Origin: Arthrobacter sp. Y-9
Lineage (GTDB): Bacteria; Actinomycetota; Actinomycetes; Actinomycetales; Micrococcaceae
Length of the DNA stretch: 64,000 nucleotides
Assembly (NCBI RefSeq): GCF_029690065.1
Contig: NZ_CP121463.1
Coordinates: 2,418,001 to 2,482,000, forward strand
Reading direction: 5' to 3'
Shown here one piece after another: positions 8,373-16,472 of this stretch. Under the pieces are notes generated by a model. The model was not told the origin of the DNA. It did no database searches and worked only from the letters and a program-made list of their open reading frames with translations. Made by a program: the position numbers and the translations under genes. Position 1 is the first letter of the stretch; each line of letters begins with the position of its first letter.

Positions 8373-8741
8373 AGGTGGAGATGGCGGGAATCGAACCCGC
8401 GTCCGATGTTGCTTCTGCAGGGCTTCTCCGGGCGCAGTTTGCGTCGGAATTTCTCGGCCCCAGCCATGCTGCAAACAGCTGGCTGATCCGGGCCCAGTCA
8501 TCTTGAAGTCCCAGAAGCCCCGATGACGAGGGCCCCTGGCAGTGGCTATCTAGACGACGCCAGATTCCACGGCGATAGCAACCGTGGGCTGACGGACTGT
8601 CTTACTGCTTAGGCAGCAAGAGCGAAGTCAGTGCGCTTAGATTCGGCACTTATTGGTTTGCAGACATCGTTTACGAGATAAGCCTGCATCCTCGGCCCGC
8701 TTCACCTGCGTCGACAGACATCGTCGAAACCGATCATCCCC
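8373..8741 (-). ncRNA. ssrA: Transfer-messenger RNA (tmRNA, ssrA)
   Basis: On the minus strand the RNA begins GGGGATGATCGGTTTCGACG, the highly conserved tmRNA 5' end, and finishes with the T-arm GGTTCGATTCCCGCC and acceptor strand CATCTCC. The 5' GGGGATG pairs with the 3' CATCTCC over seven base pairs (one G-U). The mRNA-like part encodes the tag AESKRTDFALAA followed by TAA (8609-8647), close to tags of other actinobacteria. After the discriminator A the genome gives CCT rather than CCA, so the last base would have to be supplied by the CCA-adding enzyme. tmRNA rescues stalled ribosomes together with SmpB, which is encoded just upstream on the same strand. Confidence 0.95.
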
Positions 8742-8844
8742 ATGTTCATTTACCAATCCCTGTCAGGTCTCCCCAACAGGACTCTCCAGCATACCTCCAC
8801 TGGCGCACGAAACCAAGCCCGGAGGCATCCCCGGGCGAGGCCGG

Positions 8845-9315
8845 CTAGCGCTTGTTGCGCGCCCGGAGGACCCGCTGAGCCTCGCGCTTGTCCTGGGCTT
8901 CGCGCAGGCTCTGGCGCTTGTCGTACTCCTTCTTGCCGCGGGCCACGCCGATCTCGACCTTGGCGCGCCCGTCCACGAAGTACAGCTGCAACGGGACGAT
9001 CGTGAAGCCGCTCTCCCGGATCTTGTGGGAGATCTTGATGAGCTCGGCGCGGTGCAGGAGCAGCTTCCGGCGGCGGCGCGAGGAGTGGTTGGTCCAGCTC
9101 CCCTGGCTGTACTCCGGGATGTTGACCTGCTCCATCCAGAGCTCATCGTTGTAGAACGTGCAGAACGCATCGCCCATGTTGGCGTGCCCCTCGCGGAGGG
9201 ACTTCACCTCGGTCCCCATGAGCGCGATCCCCGCCTCATAGGTGTCCAGCACTTCGTAGTCGTGGCGCGCCTTGCGGTTCGTGGCCACGACTTTCCGGCC
9301 ACTTTCCTTCGGCAC
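8845..9315 (-). CDS. smpB: SsrA-binding protein SmpB
   Basis: A 156-residue protein with full SmpB similarity: TNRKARHDYEVLDTYEAGIALMGTEVKSLREG near the N-terminus, the beta-barrel core, and the basic C-terminal tail GKKEYDKRQSLREAQDKREAQR that inserts in the ribosomal mRNA channel. It binds tmRNA and delivers it to stalled ribosomes. The GTG start at 9315 is preceded by GAAGGAG with good spacing. A -10 box (TAGACT, read on the minus strand at 9354-9349) lies about 35 bases upstream, so it has a promoter separate from ftsEX. Confidence 0.97.
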   Translation of the reverse strand: MPKESGRKVVATNRKARHDYEVLDTYEAGIALMGTEVKSLREGHANMGDAFCTFYNDELWMEQVNIPEYSQGSWTNHSSRRRRKLLLHRAELIKISHKIRESGFTIVPLQLYFVDGRAKVEIGVARGKKEYDKRQSLREAQDKREAQRVLRARNKR

Positions 9316-9410
9316 GGCTGACTCCTTCGGTCTGAAAACAGTCCTTCCAGTCTACCCATGCGCCGCGCCGTACCGCGCATTGTCCGCTCGGGAAGAACGC
9401 GCCAGACGCC

Positions 9411-9445
9411 GGAAGGCCCGCTCCCCCTCGGGGAACAGGCCTTCC
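9411..9445 (-). terminator. Terminator after the M23 peptidase gene
   Basis: The inverted repeat GGAAGGCC ... GGCCTTCC, with further inner pairing of CCCC and GGGG runs, lies 20-54 bases after the stop of the ftsE-ftsX-M23 unit and before the smpB promoter. Confidence 0.65.
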
Positions 9446-9464
9446 AGGTGACGCTCCAGGACGT

Positions 9465-10913
9465 CTAGAGCATGGTCATCGGGTCCACCGGGGAGCCGTT
9501 GACCCACGTCTCGAAGTGGGCGTGGCAGCCGGTCGAGTTGCCGGAGCTACCCGAATAGGCGATGACCTGGCCCTGTTCGACGTGCTGTCCCGCCGACACC
9601 ACGACCGAGCTGTTGTGGTAGTTCACCGTGGTCAGCGCGTTGCCCTGCACGACGCCGTGGGACACCTGGACGGTCCAGCCACCACCGGTGGTGATCCAGC
9701 CGGCCAGGGTCACCGTGCCGGATGCCGCCGCGTGCACGGGGGTGCCGCAGCCGACGCCGAAGTCGACGCCCGTGTGCATGTAACCGCCGGTGCCCCAGAA
9801 GTCGATCGTGCCCGGAGGGACCGCACGCCAGCCCCAGCCGGACGTGATGGGCGGGTTGCCGTCGAACGGAGCCCGGATCCCGAACGAGGAGATCGGCCCC
9901 GGCGCCGGCGGCACGTACGGCGGCTGGGCCGGAGGCTGAGCCTGACCCTGCCGTGCGGCCTCGGCGGCGGCAGCCGCGGCGGCCTCCTCGGCCTTGCGAC
10001 GCTGCTCGGCGAGCCATTCCTGGCGGAGCCGCTCGTCGCGGGCCTTGATCTGAGCGGCCACCTGGTCCTGAGCCTGGTTGACCTTGGCCAACTGAGCCTG
10101 GATCGCCGGCTTGGAGGCTTCAAGTTCCTTGTTCAGCCGCGTCGTGTCCGAGACGAGCTTGTCCACCGCCGCCTTCTGACGTGCGGCTTCGTCACGGGCC
10201 GACTGCTCCCGGGCCAGGGCCGCGTCCGCCTGCGCCTTGAGGTCGGCGATCTCCTGCTCGACGGCGGCGAGGCGCGCGGACTGGTTGACGTTGACGGCGC
10301 TCTGCTGGTTGAGCTTCTCCATCGCGGCGTTCTGCGTGCGCAGCGCCTGATCAGCCAGGTCCATGCTGCTGACCAGCTTCTCCGTGTCCGTGGCGCCGAA
10401 GAACAGCGTGAGGTCGTTGGGCACGCCACCCGACTTGTAGGCCTGCGTGGCGATCTGCCCGATCAGCTTCTTGGTCTCGCTGGACTTCGCTTTGTCCTGG
10501 CTCATCTCCTGCGCCAGCTTCGCCTTGCTCTGCTGAGCCGCGTCGACACGCACGGCCAGGGACTGGGCCTCGGACGCAGCCGCCGCGACCCGCCCCTGAG
10601 CGTCGGCCAGAGCCTTCTGCGCCCCCGGCAACCGGCCCTGGAACAGGGTCAGGTCGGCCGCGGACTTGGCGATCTTGCCGTCCAGGAACTCGAGCGAGGA
10701 CTGCACCTGGTTCGCGCGGTTCTGGAGCGCCTGCTGCTGATCGTCCAGGTTGTCGGCCTGGCTCGGCGTGAGGCCGAAGCCCAGCAGGAGCGCGACGACG
10801 GCGGAGGCGCCCACGGTGCGGCGCACGGCCTTGCGGCACTGGTCGCCGTCGTACGGGAAACGGAGCCGCGCAGCCTTCGCGAGAGCCCTCTGAGTCGGTC
10901 CTGCAACGTTCAT
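9465..10913 (-). CDS. Secreted coiled-coil M23 peptidoglycan endopeptidase (EnvC-like)
   Basis: A 482-residue exported protein. A long basic N-terminus and hydrophobic segment (VGASAVVALLLGFGL) form the signal region. A long Ala/Gln/Lys-rich coiled coil (about residues 45-310) is followed by a proline-rich linker and a LytM/M23 domain. The zinc-ligand motifs HTGVDFG (near residue 381) and HAHFE (near residue 464) are intact. This layout matches EnvC/NlpD-type hydrolases or regulators activated by FtsEX during division, and the gene follows ftsX directly. ATG 10913 is preferred to ATG 10928 because AAAGGA, overlapping the upstream ATG, lies at the right distance from it. Whether it cuts peptidoglycan itself or activates another enzyme is unknown, but the ligands suggest it is active. 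Confidence 0.9.
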   Translation of the reverse strand: MNVAGPTQRALAKAARLRFPYDGDQCRKAVRRTVGASAVVALLLGFGLTPSQADNLDDQQQALQNRANQVQSSLEFLDGKIAKSAADLTLFQGRLPGAQKALADAQGRVAAAASEAQSLAVRVDAAQQSKAKLAQEMSQDKAKSSETKKLIGQIATQAYKSGGVPNDLTLFFGATDTEKLVSSMDLADQALRTQNAAMEKLNQQSAVNVNQSARLAAVEQEIADLKAQADAALAREQSARDEAARQKAAVDKLVSDTTRLNKELEASKPAIQAQLAKVNQAQDQVAAQIKARDERLRQEWLAEQRRKAEEAAAAAAAEAARQGQAQPPAQPPYVPPAPGPISSFGIRAPFDGNPPITSGWGWRAVPPGTIDFWGTGGYMHTGVDFGVGCGTPVHAAASGTVTLAGWITTGGGWTVQVSHGVVQGNALTTVNYHNSSVVVSAGQHVEQGQVIAYSGSSGNSTGCHAHFETWVNGSPVDPMTML

Positions 10914-10938
10914 GACGTTCCTTTCCATGGGCCCACGC

Positions 10939-11853
10939 TCAGGCGTTGAGCGGCTTGCGGAGGGTGAACAGGGACGAGACGCCGGCGATCACGGCGCCCA
11001 GAGCGATCAGGCCGGGAACCAGCCAGAGGGTCTGCGCATCCGAGATGAAGGCGGTCTGCTTGTACTGCTCGGCAAGGTAGCCGGTCAGGAAGAAGTGCGA
11101 GATCCCCCAGATCGCTCCGGAGGCGAGGAGCGCTCCGACCACGGCCGCGATCACGCCTTCGAGGATGAAGGGCAATTGGATCACCGCCTTGGACGCTCCC
11201 ACCAGTCTCATGATGGCAGTCTCTTTGCGCCGCATGAAGGCCGAGAGCCTGATGGTGGTCGCGATCAGCAGCGCCGCACAGATGATCATGATCGCCGCGA
11301 TGCCGATGGCGACGAACGAGGCCGTGTTCATGGCAGAGAAGAGCTTCTCCAGGATCTGGCGCTGATCGATCACGCTCTCCACGCCGGGCTGGGCGGAGAA
11401 GGTCTCCGAGATGACCTTGTACTTCTCGGGGTCCTTCAGGTTCACGCGGAAGGAGGAGGGCAGCTGGTCCGGGGTCACCGAGTCGACGATCGGCGAATTG
11501 GCGAACTGCTCCTTGAAGTGCTTGTACGCCTCGTCCTGGGACTCGAACTGGAAGTCGTTGACGTACTGGCGGATCGCATCCGAATCCAGGGTCTTGCGCA
11601 GATTGTCCTGCTGTTCCTTGGTCACCGGGCCGGAGGAGCAGTTGGCCGTGGTGGAGCCGGGGCTGCAGAGGAAGATGGCGACCTGGACCTTGTCGTACCA
11701 GTAGCCCTTCATCTGGTTGATCTGCATCTGAAGCATCCCGGCGGCGCCCACGAAGGTGAGGGACACGAAGGTCACCAGGACCACCGAGATGAACATGGAG
11801 AGGTTCCGGCGGAGGCCGTTGACGATCTCTCCGAGAATGAACATGGGCCTCAT
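10939..11853 (-). CDS. ftsX: Cell division ABC permease-like protein FtsX
   Basis: A 304-residue protein with four membrane helices: one N-terminal (SVVLVTFVSLTFVGAA) and three C-terminal. A large extracytoplasmic loop between helices 1 and 2 carries VAIFLCSPGSTTANCSSGPVTKEQ with two cysteines. In the family this loop contacts peptidoglycan hydrolases. RRKETAIMRLVGASKAVIQLPFILEG is the typical FtsX/MacB segment. It overlaps ftsE by four bases (ATGA) and is followed after 25 bases by the M23 gene, so the three are very probably one transcript controlling wall cleavage at division. Confidence 0.96.
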   Translation of the reverse strand: MRPMFILGEIVNGLRRNLSMFISVVLVTFVSLTFVGAAGMLQMQINQMKGYWYDKVQVAIFLCSPGSTTANCSSGPVTKEQQDNLRKTLDSDAIRQYVNDFQFESQDEAYKHFKEQFANSPIVDSVTPDQLPSSFRVNLKDPEKYKVISETFSAQPGVESVIDQRQILEKLFSAMNTASFVAIGIAAIMIICAALLIATTIRLSAFMRRKETAIMRLVGASKAVIQLPFILEGVIAAVVGALLASGAIWGISHFFLTGYLAEQYKQTAFISDAQTLWLVPGLIALGAVIAGVSSLFTLRKPLNA

Positions 11854-12605
11854 GCGCGCGGCTCCCCCGTCGTCGTGGCGGCGGTCTCCGGCGCACCGGC
11901 GGACGTCTTCACCTTGGGGATGAGGGACGTGTACGTGGCCTTGGCCTCGTCGCGGACGACCTTGCCCTTGGTGAGCTCGATGACGCGGCGGCGCATCTGG
12001 TCCACGATGTCGTCATCGTGCGTGGCCATCACCACGGTGGTGCCGTTGGCGTTGATCTTCTTCAGCACCTCGGTGATCTCCACACTCGTGGTCGGGTCGA
12101 GGTTACCGGTGGGCTCGTCGGCCAGCAGGATGTCCGGCTGATTGACGACGGCGCGGGCGATCGCCACGCGCTGCTGCTCACCACCGGAGAGCTCATGCTG
12201 CATGCGCTTCTCCATGCCCTCCAGGCCCACCATCGCGAGCACGTCGGTCACGCGCTCCTTGGTGCGGGCACGGCTGGCGCCGATCACCTGCATGGCGAAA
12301 GCGACGTTCTGGTACACGTTCTTCTGCGGCAGGATGCGGAAGTCCTGGAACACCACACCGATCTTCCGGCGCAGCTTGGGCACGCGCCAGCTGGAGAGGG
12401 TGGAGACGTTGTGTCCGGCGACGTAGACGGATCCCGTGGTGGCCACGTCTTCGCGGTACACCATTTTGAGGAAGGTCGACTTGCCGGACCCGGAAGCGCC
12501 CACGAGGAAGACGAATTCGCCGCCTTCGATCTCCACGCTCACCGAGTCGAGCGCGGGTCTGGCCTTGGGGTCGTGGATTTTGGTGACATTTTCGAATCGA
12601 ATCAT
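11850..12605 (-). CDS. ftsE: Cell division ATP-binding protein FtsE
   Basis: A 251-residue ABC ATPase. Walker A is GASGSGKST with Lys42, the Q-loop is VFQDFRILPQ, the signature is LSGGEQQRVAIARA and Walker B is DILLADEPTGNLDP, followed by the H-loop histidine in MATHDDD. The N-terminus IRFENVTKIHDPKARPALDSVSVEI is typical FtsE. A tail of about 25 residues after the conserved core is variable. It partners with FtsX at the division site. There is no clear ribosome-binding sequence before the ATG; a promoter probably lies in the 12606-12700 stretch, but none is convincing. Confidence 0.97.
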   Translation of the reverse strand: MIRFENVTKIHDPKARPALDSVSVEIEGGEFVFLVGASGSGKSTFLKMVYREDVATTGSVYVAGHNVSTLSSWRVPKLRRKIGVVFQDFRILPQKNVYQNVAFAMQVIGASRARTKERVTDVLAMVGLEGMEKRMQHELSGGEQQRVAIARAVVNQPDILLADEPTGNLDPTTSVEITEVLKKINANGTTVVMATHDDDIVDQMRRRVIELTKGKVVRDEAKATYTSLIPKVKTSAGAPETAATTTGEPRA

Positions 12606-12723
12606 GGCTTCACACAGCCCGGTCGGCAGGCGCGACGGAACCGCTCCAGCGGCCGGGGCCTGGGCCTAGTGTTGGGGGAAGTGATGGCACCGGCTCCTCG
12701 AGTTTATGTTCGCGCTCCGGGAA

Positions 12724-12744
12724 CGCCGCCCCATTCGGGCGGCG
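12724..12744 (-). terminator. Probable terminator downstream of prfB
   Basis: The GC-only stem CGCCGCCC / GGGCGGCG with a five-base loop lies about 80 bases after prfB in its direction of transcription. A second small hairpin (GTGCAA AGG CTTGCAC, about 12750-12765) is closer to the stop codon. The rest of the 12606-12826 gap has no coding potential that I can support. Confidence 0.55.
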
Positions 12745-12826
12745 TGTCGTGCAAAGGCTTGCACGGCTCCCCCAGGTGAGGCCGCTGTCATCGACGCTCC
12801 GAGCCGGCGTTCTCCTCGGCTCCGGC

Positions 12827-13942
12827 TCAGGCCTCGGCCTTGCGGCTGTCGGCGCGCCAGCGGATGCCGGCGTCGATGAAATCGTCGATGTCGCCGTCGA
12901 GGACGGCGCTCGTGTTGCCGACCTCATGGTTGGTCCGGAGGTCCTTGACCATCTGGTACGGATTGAGGACGTAGGACCGCATCTGGTCGCCCCAGGACGC
13001 CTTGATGTCACCGGCCAGAGCCTTCTTCTCCGCGTCTTCCTGCTCCTTCTTGAGGAGGAGCAGACGGGACTGGAGGACACGCATGGCGGCTGCGCGGTTC
13101 TGGATCTGGGACTTCTCGTTCTGCATCGAGACCACGATCCCCGTGGGGATGTGGGTCAGGCGGACGGCGGAGTCCGTGGTGTTGACCGACTGGCCGCCGG
13201 GGCCGGAGGAACGGAACACGTCCACACGGATCTCGTTGTCCGGGATCTCGATGGAGTCGGTCTGTTCGATCAGCGGGATGACTTCGACGGCGGCGAAGGA
13301 CGTCTGACGGCGGCCCTGGTTGTCGAAGGGGCTGATGCGCACGAGGCGGTGCGTGCCGGCCTCCACGCTGAGGGTGCCGAAGGCATAGGGCGCGTTGACC
13401 TCGAACGTGGCGGACTTGATGCCCGCTTCTTCAGCGTAGGAGGTGTCCATGACCTTCGTGGAGTACCCGCGGCGTTCGGCCCAGCGGAGGTACATGCGCA
13501 TGAGCATCTCAGCGAAGTCCGCGGCATCCACTCCACCGGCGCCGGAACGGATCGTGACCACGGCCTCGCGCTCGTCGTATTCACCAGACAGGAGCGTGAC
13601 GACCTCGAGCTGCTCGAGGGAGGCACGGATCGAGGCGAGCTCGTTCGCGGCCTCGGTCAGAGAGTCCTCATCGCCGGCTTCCTGGCCGAGTTCGACCAGG
13701 ACCTCCAGGTCCTCGATCCGCCCGGCCAGTGTGGTCAGGCGTTCGAGTTCCGACTGACGGTGGGAAAGCTGCGAGGTCACCACCTGAGCGGCGGCCGGGT
13801 CGTCCCAGAGATCGGGGACGCCTGCCTTTTCGCTGAGTTCGGCGATGTCCCGGCGCAGGGAATCGACGTCTGACACTTGTGCGATCGAGTCGTAGGTAGC
13901 CCTCAGTGCACGGATCTCTGCAGGAAAATCAATCTCAGCCAT
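12827..13942 (-). CDS. prfB: Peptide chain release factor 2
   Basis: A 371-residue class I release factor. The stop-codon recognition tripeptide S204-P-F is in [20 protein letters not shown] and the catalytic GGQ (Gln251) in [23 protein letters not shown] identifies RF2, which reads UGA and UAA. The reading frame is continuous from the start through codons 20-30, so the programmed +1 frameshift (an in-frame UGA near codon 26) that autoregulates prfB in many bacteria is absent. A TAGTCT -10 box (minus strand, 13957-13952) lies nine bases before the ATG, giving a very short leader. Confidence 0.97.
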   Translation of the reverse strand: MAEIDFPAEIRALRATYDSIAQVSDVDSLRRDIAELSEKAGVPDLWDDPAAAQVVTSQLSHRQSELERLTTLAGRIEDLEVLVELGQEAGDEDSLTEAANELASIRASLEQLEVVTLLSGEYDEREAVVTIRSGAGGVDAADFAEMLMRMYLRWAERRGYSTKVMDTSYAEEAGIKSATFEVNAPYAFGTLSVEAGTHRLVRISPFDNQGRRQTSFAAVEVIPLIEQTDSIEIPDNEIRVDVFRSSGPGGQSVNTTDSAVRLTHIPTGIVVSMQNEKSQIQNRAAAMRVLQSRLLLLKKEQEDAEKKALAGDIKASWGDQMRSYVLNPYQMVKDLRTNHEVGNTSAVLDGDIDDFIDAGIRWRADSRKAEA

Positions 13943-13951
13943 GGTCTTCCA

Positions 13952-13957
13952 AGACTA
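13952..13957 (-). promoter_or_regulatory. -10 box of prfB
   Basis: Read on the minus strand it is TAGTCT, nine bases before the prfB ATG. Transcription would start within about three bases of the start codon. Confidence 0.5.
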
Positions 13958-14013
13958 CGGCATGCGCGGCGGTCGCCGTCCTGGCCTGGGTGCCTGGCGC
14001 CTGCTCGCACCGT

Positions 14014-14580
14014 TCAGGACGAAGCCGTGGGTATCGAGGGGTCTTGTCTGATCCTGCTGTACACGTACATGTCCTTCCGGGTTCCCCCGATCTGCTGCCA
14101 CGATCGCAGCAGTCCCTCGCGCTGGAACCCACAGCGTTCAGCGGCCTGCCACGAAGCCCGGTTCCACGGCTCGACGTACAGCTGGAGTCGCTCCACCTCG
14201 TCGAGCTCGAACGCCCAGACGGTGAGCGCCTGCAAGGCTGCGGTGACATATCCCCGGCCCCGGTGAGCCCTGGCCACCCAGTAGCCGGTGCTCGCACGCC
14301 CCTGTTCGATATCCCGCAACGACAGTCCGATCTGGCCGACTGCTTCGCCGGACACGGCGTCCGCGATGGCGAACGAGTACCCGGTGCGGGTGAACAGGCG
14401 GTCGTGTTGCCGCGAGATGAACGCCAGGGCTTCCTCGTGCGTCCCGCTGACCGGCACCGTCGTGATCAACGGGATCAGCTCATCGGACGCGGCCGCCTGC
14501 ACCAGCGCAGCGTCGCGGCTTTCGAAGGCTCGCAGCACGACCGGGCCGTGCTGAAGACGGGGCATCTCGTTCGGCAGCAT
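14014..14580 (-). CDS. GNAT acetyltransferase (RimJ/RimL-like)
   Basis: A 188-residue Acetyltransf_3-type protein. The N-terminal beta strand PVVLRAFESRDAALVQ, the central strand SFAIADAVSGEAVGQIGLSLRD, the acetyl-CoA loop RAHRGRGYVTAALQALTVWAF and the C-terminal NRASWQAAERCGFQREGLLR are all characteristic of RimJ/RimL-like N-acetyltransferases. The substrate is unknown. The reading frame stays open for 30 codons upstream to a GTG at 14670, but that stretch is cysteine- and proline-rich and coincides with degenerate short repeats. ATG 14580 (or ATG 14565) is therefore the likelier start. Confidence 0.85.
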   Translation of the reverse strand: MLPNEMPRLQHGPVVLRAFESRDAALVQAAASDELIPLITTVPVSGTHEEALAFISRQHDRLFTRTGYSFAIADAVSGEAVGQIGLSLRDIEQGRASTGYWVARAHRGRGYVTAALQALTVWAFELDEVERLQLYVEPWNRASWQAAERCGFQREGLLRSWQQIGGTRKDMYVYSRIRQDPSIPTASS

Positions 14581-14587
14581 CGCCCCA

Positions 14588-14682
14588 GTACACCACGGGC
14601 ACGGTACGCCGTGGGCAGAGCATGCCGCGGAACAATGCACCACGGGTCCTGTACACCACGGCCCCTGCACACCAAAGGGTCG
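14588..14682. repeat. Degenerate short repeats upstream of the GNAT gene
   Basis: Variants of GTACACCACGG recur at about 14588, 14637, 14651 and 14667. The last three are arranged almost in tandem with a spacing of 14-16 bases. They lie between the acetyltransferase start and the end of the Tad operon. Their role is unknown; they could be a regulatory site or decayed repeats. Confidence 0.4.
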
Positions 14683-14737
14683 CCTTTCGGCGAGCGCCGG
14701 GTTCGCGGGTGCGCCCAGCCGTCGAGGGTTCCGGGCC

Positions 14738-15241
14738 TTACCGCATCAGCCGGGCACGCGCCGTCGAGCCGGCCTCGATCGTGATGCCGTCCGGCACGAC
14801 GACCCCGAGCAGCGGTGGGTGCGCCACGGCACTGAGCTTCACCGTGGCGCTCCGCCCGTCGGGACTGCCGGAAACACCCACCACCGCCAGTTGATCCAGG
14901 TTCGACGCCGCCGGGCTGCGTCGGAGGTAATCCGTCGCCGTCGCGCGCACCCTGCCGTCGTCGAGTCGCACCGCGGCGCGGTCCGGCCCCTCCCCCGCGA
15001 TGCCGGTGACGTCGAATGAATCCGCCGCGGCGGAGGCCGCGCCGTCGGCCAGGGACAGCAATCTCTTGTGCTCGAGGTACACCGAGGAGACATCGAGCAG
15101 GACCACCGCGGCCAGCAGAGCGATCACGACGTAGCCGAGGGTGAGGATGTTGATGCTCCCTCGCTCTCCCCAGGTGGTCGCCAGTCGACTGCCCGCCCTT
15201 GTGCCGGATCGGCTGACCTGCCGGGCGTCACCGACGCTCAT
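14738..15241 (-). CDS. TadG-related pilus assembly / pseudopilin-like protein
   Basis: A 167-residue protein, last in the Tad operon. A basic N-terminus leads to WGERGSINILTLGYVVIALLAAVVLLDVSSVYLEHKRLLSLADGAASAAADSF, a class III/IV pilin-like signature: a Gly-Ser before a hydrophobic helix, then an amphipathic Ala-rich stretch seen in TadG and its actinobacterial relatives. The rest is a small beta-rich extracytoplasmic domain. It overlaps the upstream gene by four bases (ATGA) and has an excellent GGGAGG five bases before its ATG. It probably helps assemble or anchor the Flp-type pilus. Confidence 0.8.
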   Translation of the reverse strand: MSVGDARQVSRSGTRAGSRLATTWGERGSINILTLGYVVIALLAAVVLLDVSSVYLEHKRLLSLADGAASAAADSFDVTGIAGEGPDRAAVRLDDGRVRATATDYLRRSPAASNLDQLAVVGVSGSPDGRSATVKLSAVAHPPLLGVVVPDGITIEAGSTARARLMR

Positions 15242-16038
15242 CCGAACCTCCCGACGATCTGCGTGCCGCTGGCGGCGAGATGCGCGACGTCGAGTCCGAG
15301 GCCCGGTGGTGTGAAAGGAAGCTGGACGTCGACCGCCACCTCCACCGTCACCGCGGTGCCGGGCCGCCTGCAGTCCGCAGGCTGACAGGTGACCGTGAGC
15401 TGCGCGGTCCCGGCCGGGATGTCCTGATCGGCCAACGCGAGTTCGACGGCACGGTCCATGGCGAGCCGGGCGCTTCGTTCGTCCTTCGAGTGGACCGCTA
15501 AACGCGACGCCTGATCCGCGGCTCCGGTCACCGCGAATCCCGCGGCCTGAATCCTGGTGACCGTCAGGACGAAGTAGAGGACCGGAATCAGCACCAGAAG
15601 AGACAGAAAGACGAACTCGACGGTGGCGCTCCCCCGCTCCGAGGCACTGCTCCCGCTGGCACAGGCCTCGCGACCCGGCCGGGAAACCGACGTCACGCCA
15701 GAGGGAGCGGGAGCCGTGTCGTTCTCAGAACCGGGGTGATTCCCAGGCGCCCGATGTTTCTCAAGTGCCTTGTGTTTCTGCTGAGCTTGGCGGGTCTCGA
15801 GTGCGTTGTGTTTCGCAAGTGCACTAGGCTGCTCGACTGCACAGTTCTTCTCAAATGCACCGCCTATGCCGGATGCCTCGTGTTTCTCCAGTGCCCCGTG
15901 TCCCGCGGCCGCGTCATAGGCCGTGGCCCGGTACAACCCCTCGGGAGAGGAGTGCCAGGGCTGGACTTTGATCGTGCTGGTTACCTGAGGGCGCCGGACG
16001 AACCGACGGGCAACGCCCTCACTCGACGCGTTCAGCAT
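15238..16038 (-). CDS. TadE-like pseudopilin with an N-terminal repeat extension
   Basis: A 266-residue protein. The C-terminal half (from about residue 134) is a TadE-like domain: ERGSATVEFVFLSLLVLIPVLYFVLTV, helix, then a small extracellular domain with two cysteines (TCQPADCRR). The N-terminal 130 residues are unusual. They contain several imperfect copies of a unit like ALEKHxAP (ALEKHEAS, AFEKNCAV, ALAKHNAL, ALEKHRAP), visible in the DNA as recurring TTGTGTTTCTC-type segments. The start ATG 16038 overlaps the upstream gene by 20 bases. A GTG near the middle could give a short, conventional TadE instead, so the extension may be translated or may be mostly leader. Confidence 0.75.
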   Translation of the reverse strand: MLNASSEGVARRFVRRPQVTSTIKVQPWHSSPEGLYRATAYDAAAGHGALEKHEASGIGGAFEKNCAVEQPSALAKHNALETRQAQQKHKALEKHRAPGNHPGSENDTAPAPSGVTSVSRPGREACASGSSASERGSATVEFVFLSLLVLIPVLYFVLTVTRIQAAGFAVTGAADQASRLAVHSKDERSARLAMDRAVELALADQDIPAGTAQLTVTCQPADCRRPGTAVTVEVAVDVQLPFTPPGLGLDVAHLAASGTQIVGRFG

Positions 16039-16471
16039 GACCGCTCACTTCCAGTTCCCTGTCCGGGCCCAGGAGGCCCAGGACCGGGAACGGTGCCCTC
16101 ACGGTCACGGTGATCAGCCGGACCTCGCCTTCCCGGGACTCCGTGACCGAGATGTCCTGCGCGAATCCCTGCCCGACGGATCCCGAGATCAAATCCCTGG
16201 CCCTCGAGACTGCATCCTCCGGGGCCCGGTCGGCGAGCGCTCCATAGCGCGCACCTGAAGAGGCCGCATCGATCAACGAGTTCCGGACATGGAGGATCAG
16301 GGTGAGCTGCAGAACCCCGAGGAACACCAGAGTGAGAAGCCCCGACACCAGCACGAAATCGACCACCGCCGAACCCCGCTCCAGACCACGTCCGCGAGCC
16401 GTGCACCGCGCTGACGGCACGGGGCCACCACACGGCTCGATTCGTCGGCGCACCCCGCCCCTCACACGCAC
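16019..16471 (-). CDS. TadE-like pseudopilin
   Basis: A 150-residue TadE/TadG family minor pilin. After an Arg/Cys-containing N-terminus it has ERGSAVVDFVLVSGLLTLVFLGVLQLTLILHVRNSLIDAASSGARYGALAD, the processing-site and transmembrane pattern of TadE (cleavage after Gly, Glu/Asp at +5). A small beta domain ending in ELEVSGHAERVE follows. It starts with GTG one base after the preceding stop, so translation is probably coupled. In Tad systems such minor pilins are needed for Flp fibre assembly. Confidence 0.85.
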   Translation of the reverse strand: MRVRGGVRRRIEPCGGPVPSARCTARGRGLERGSAVVDFVLVSGLLTLVFLGVLQLTLILHVRNSLIDAASSGARYGALADRAPEDAVSRARDLISGSVGQGFAQDISVTESREGEVRLITVTVRAPFPVLGLLGPDRELEVSGHAERVE

Positions 16472-16472
16472 C

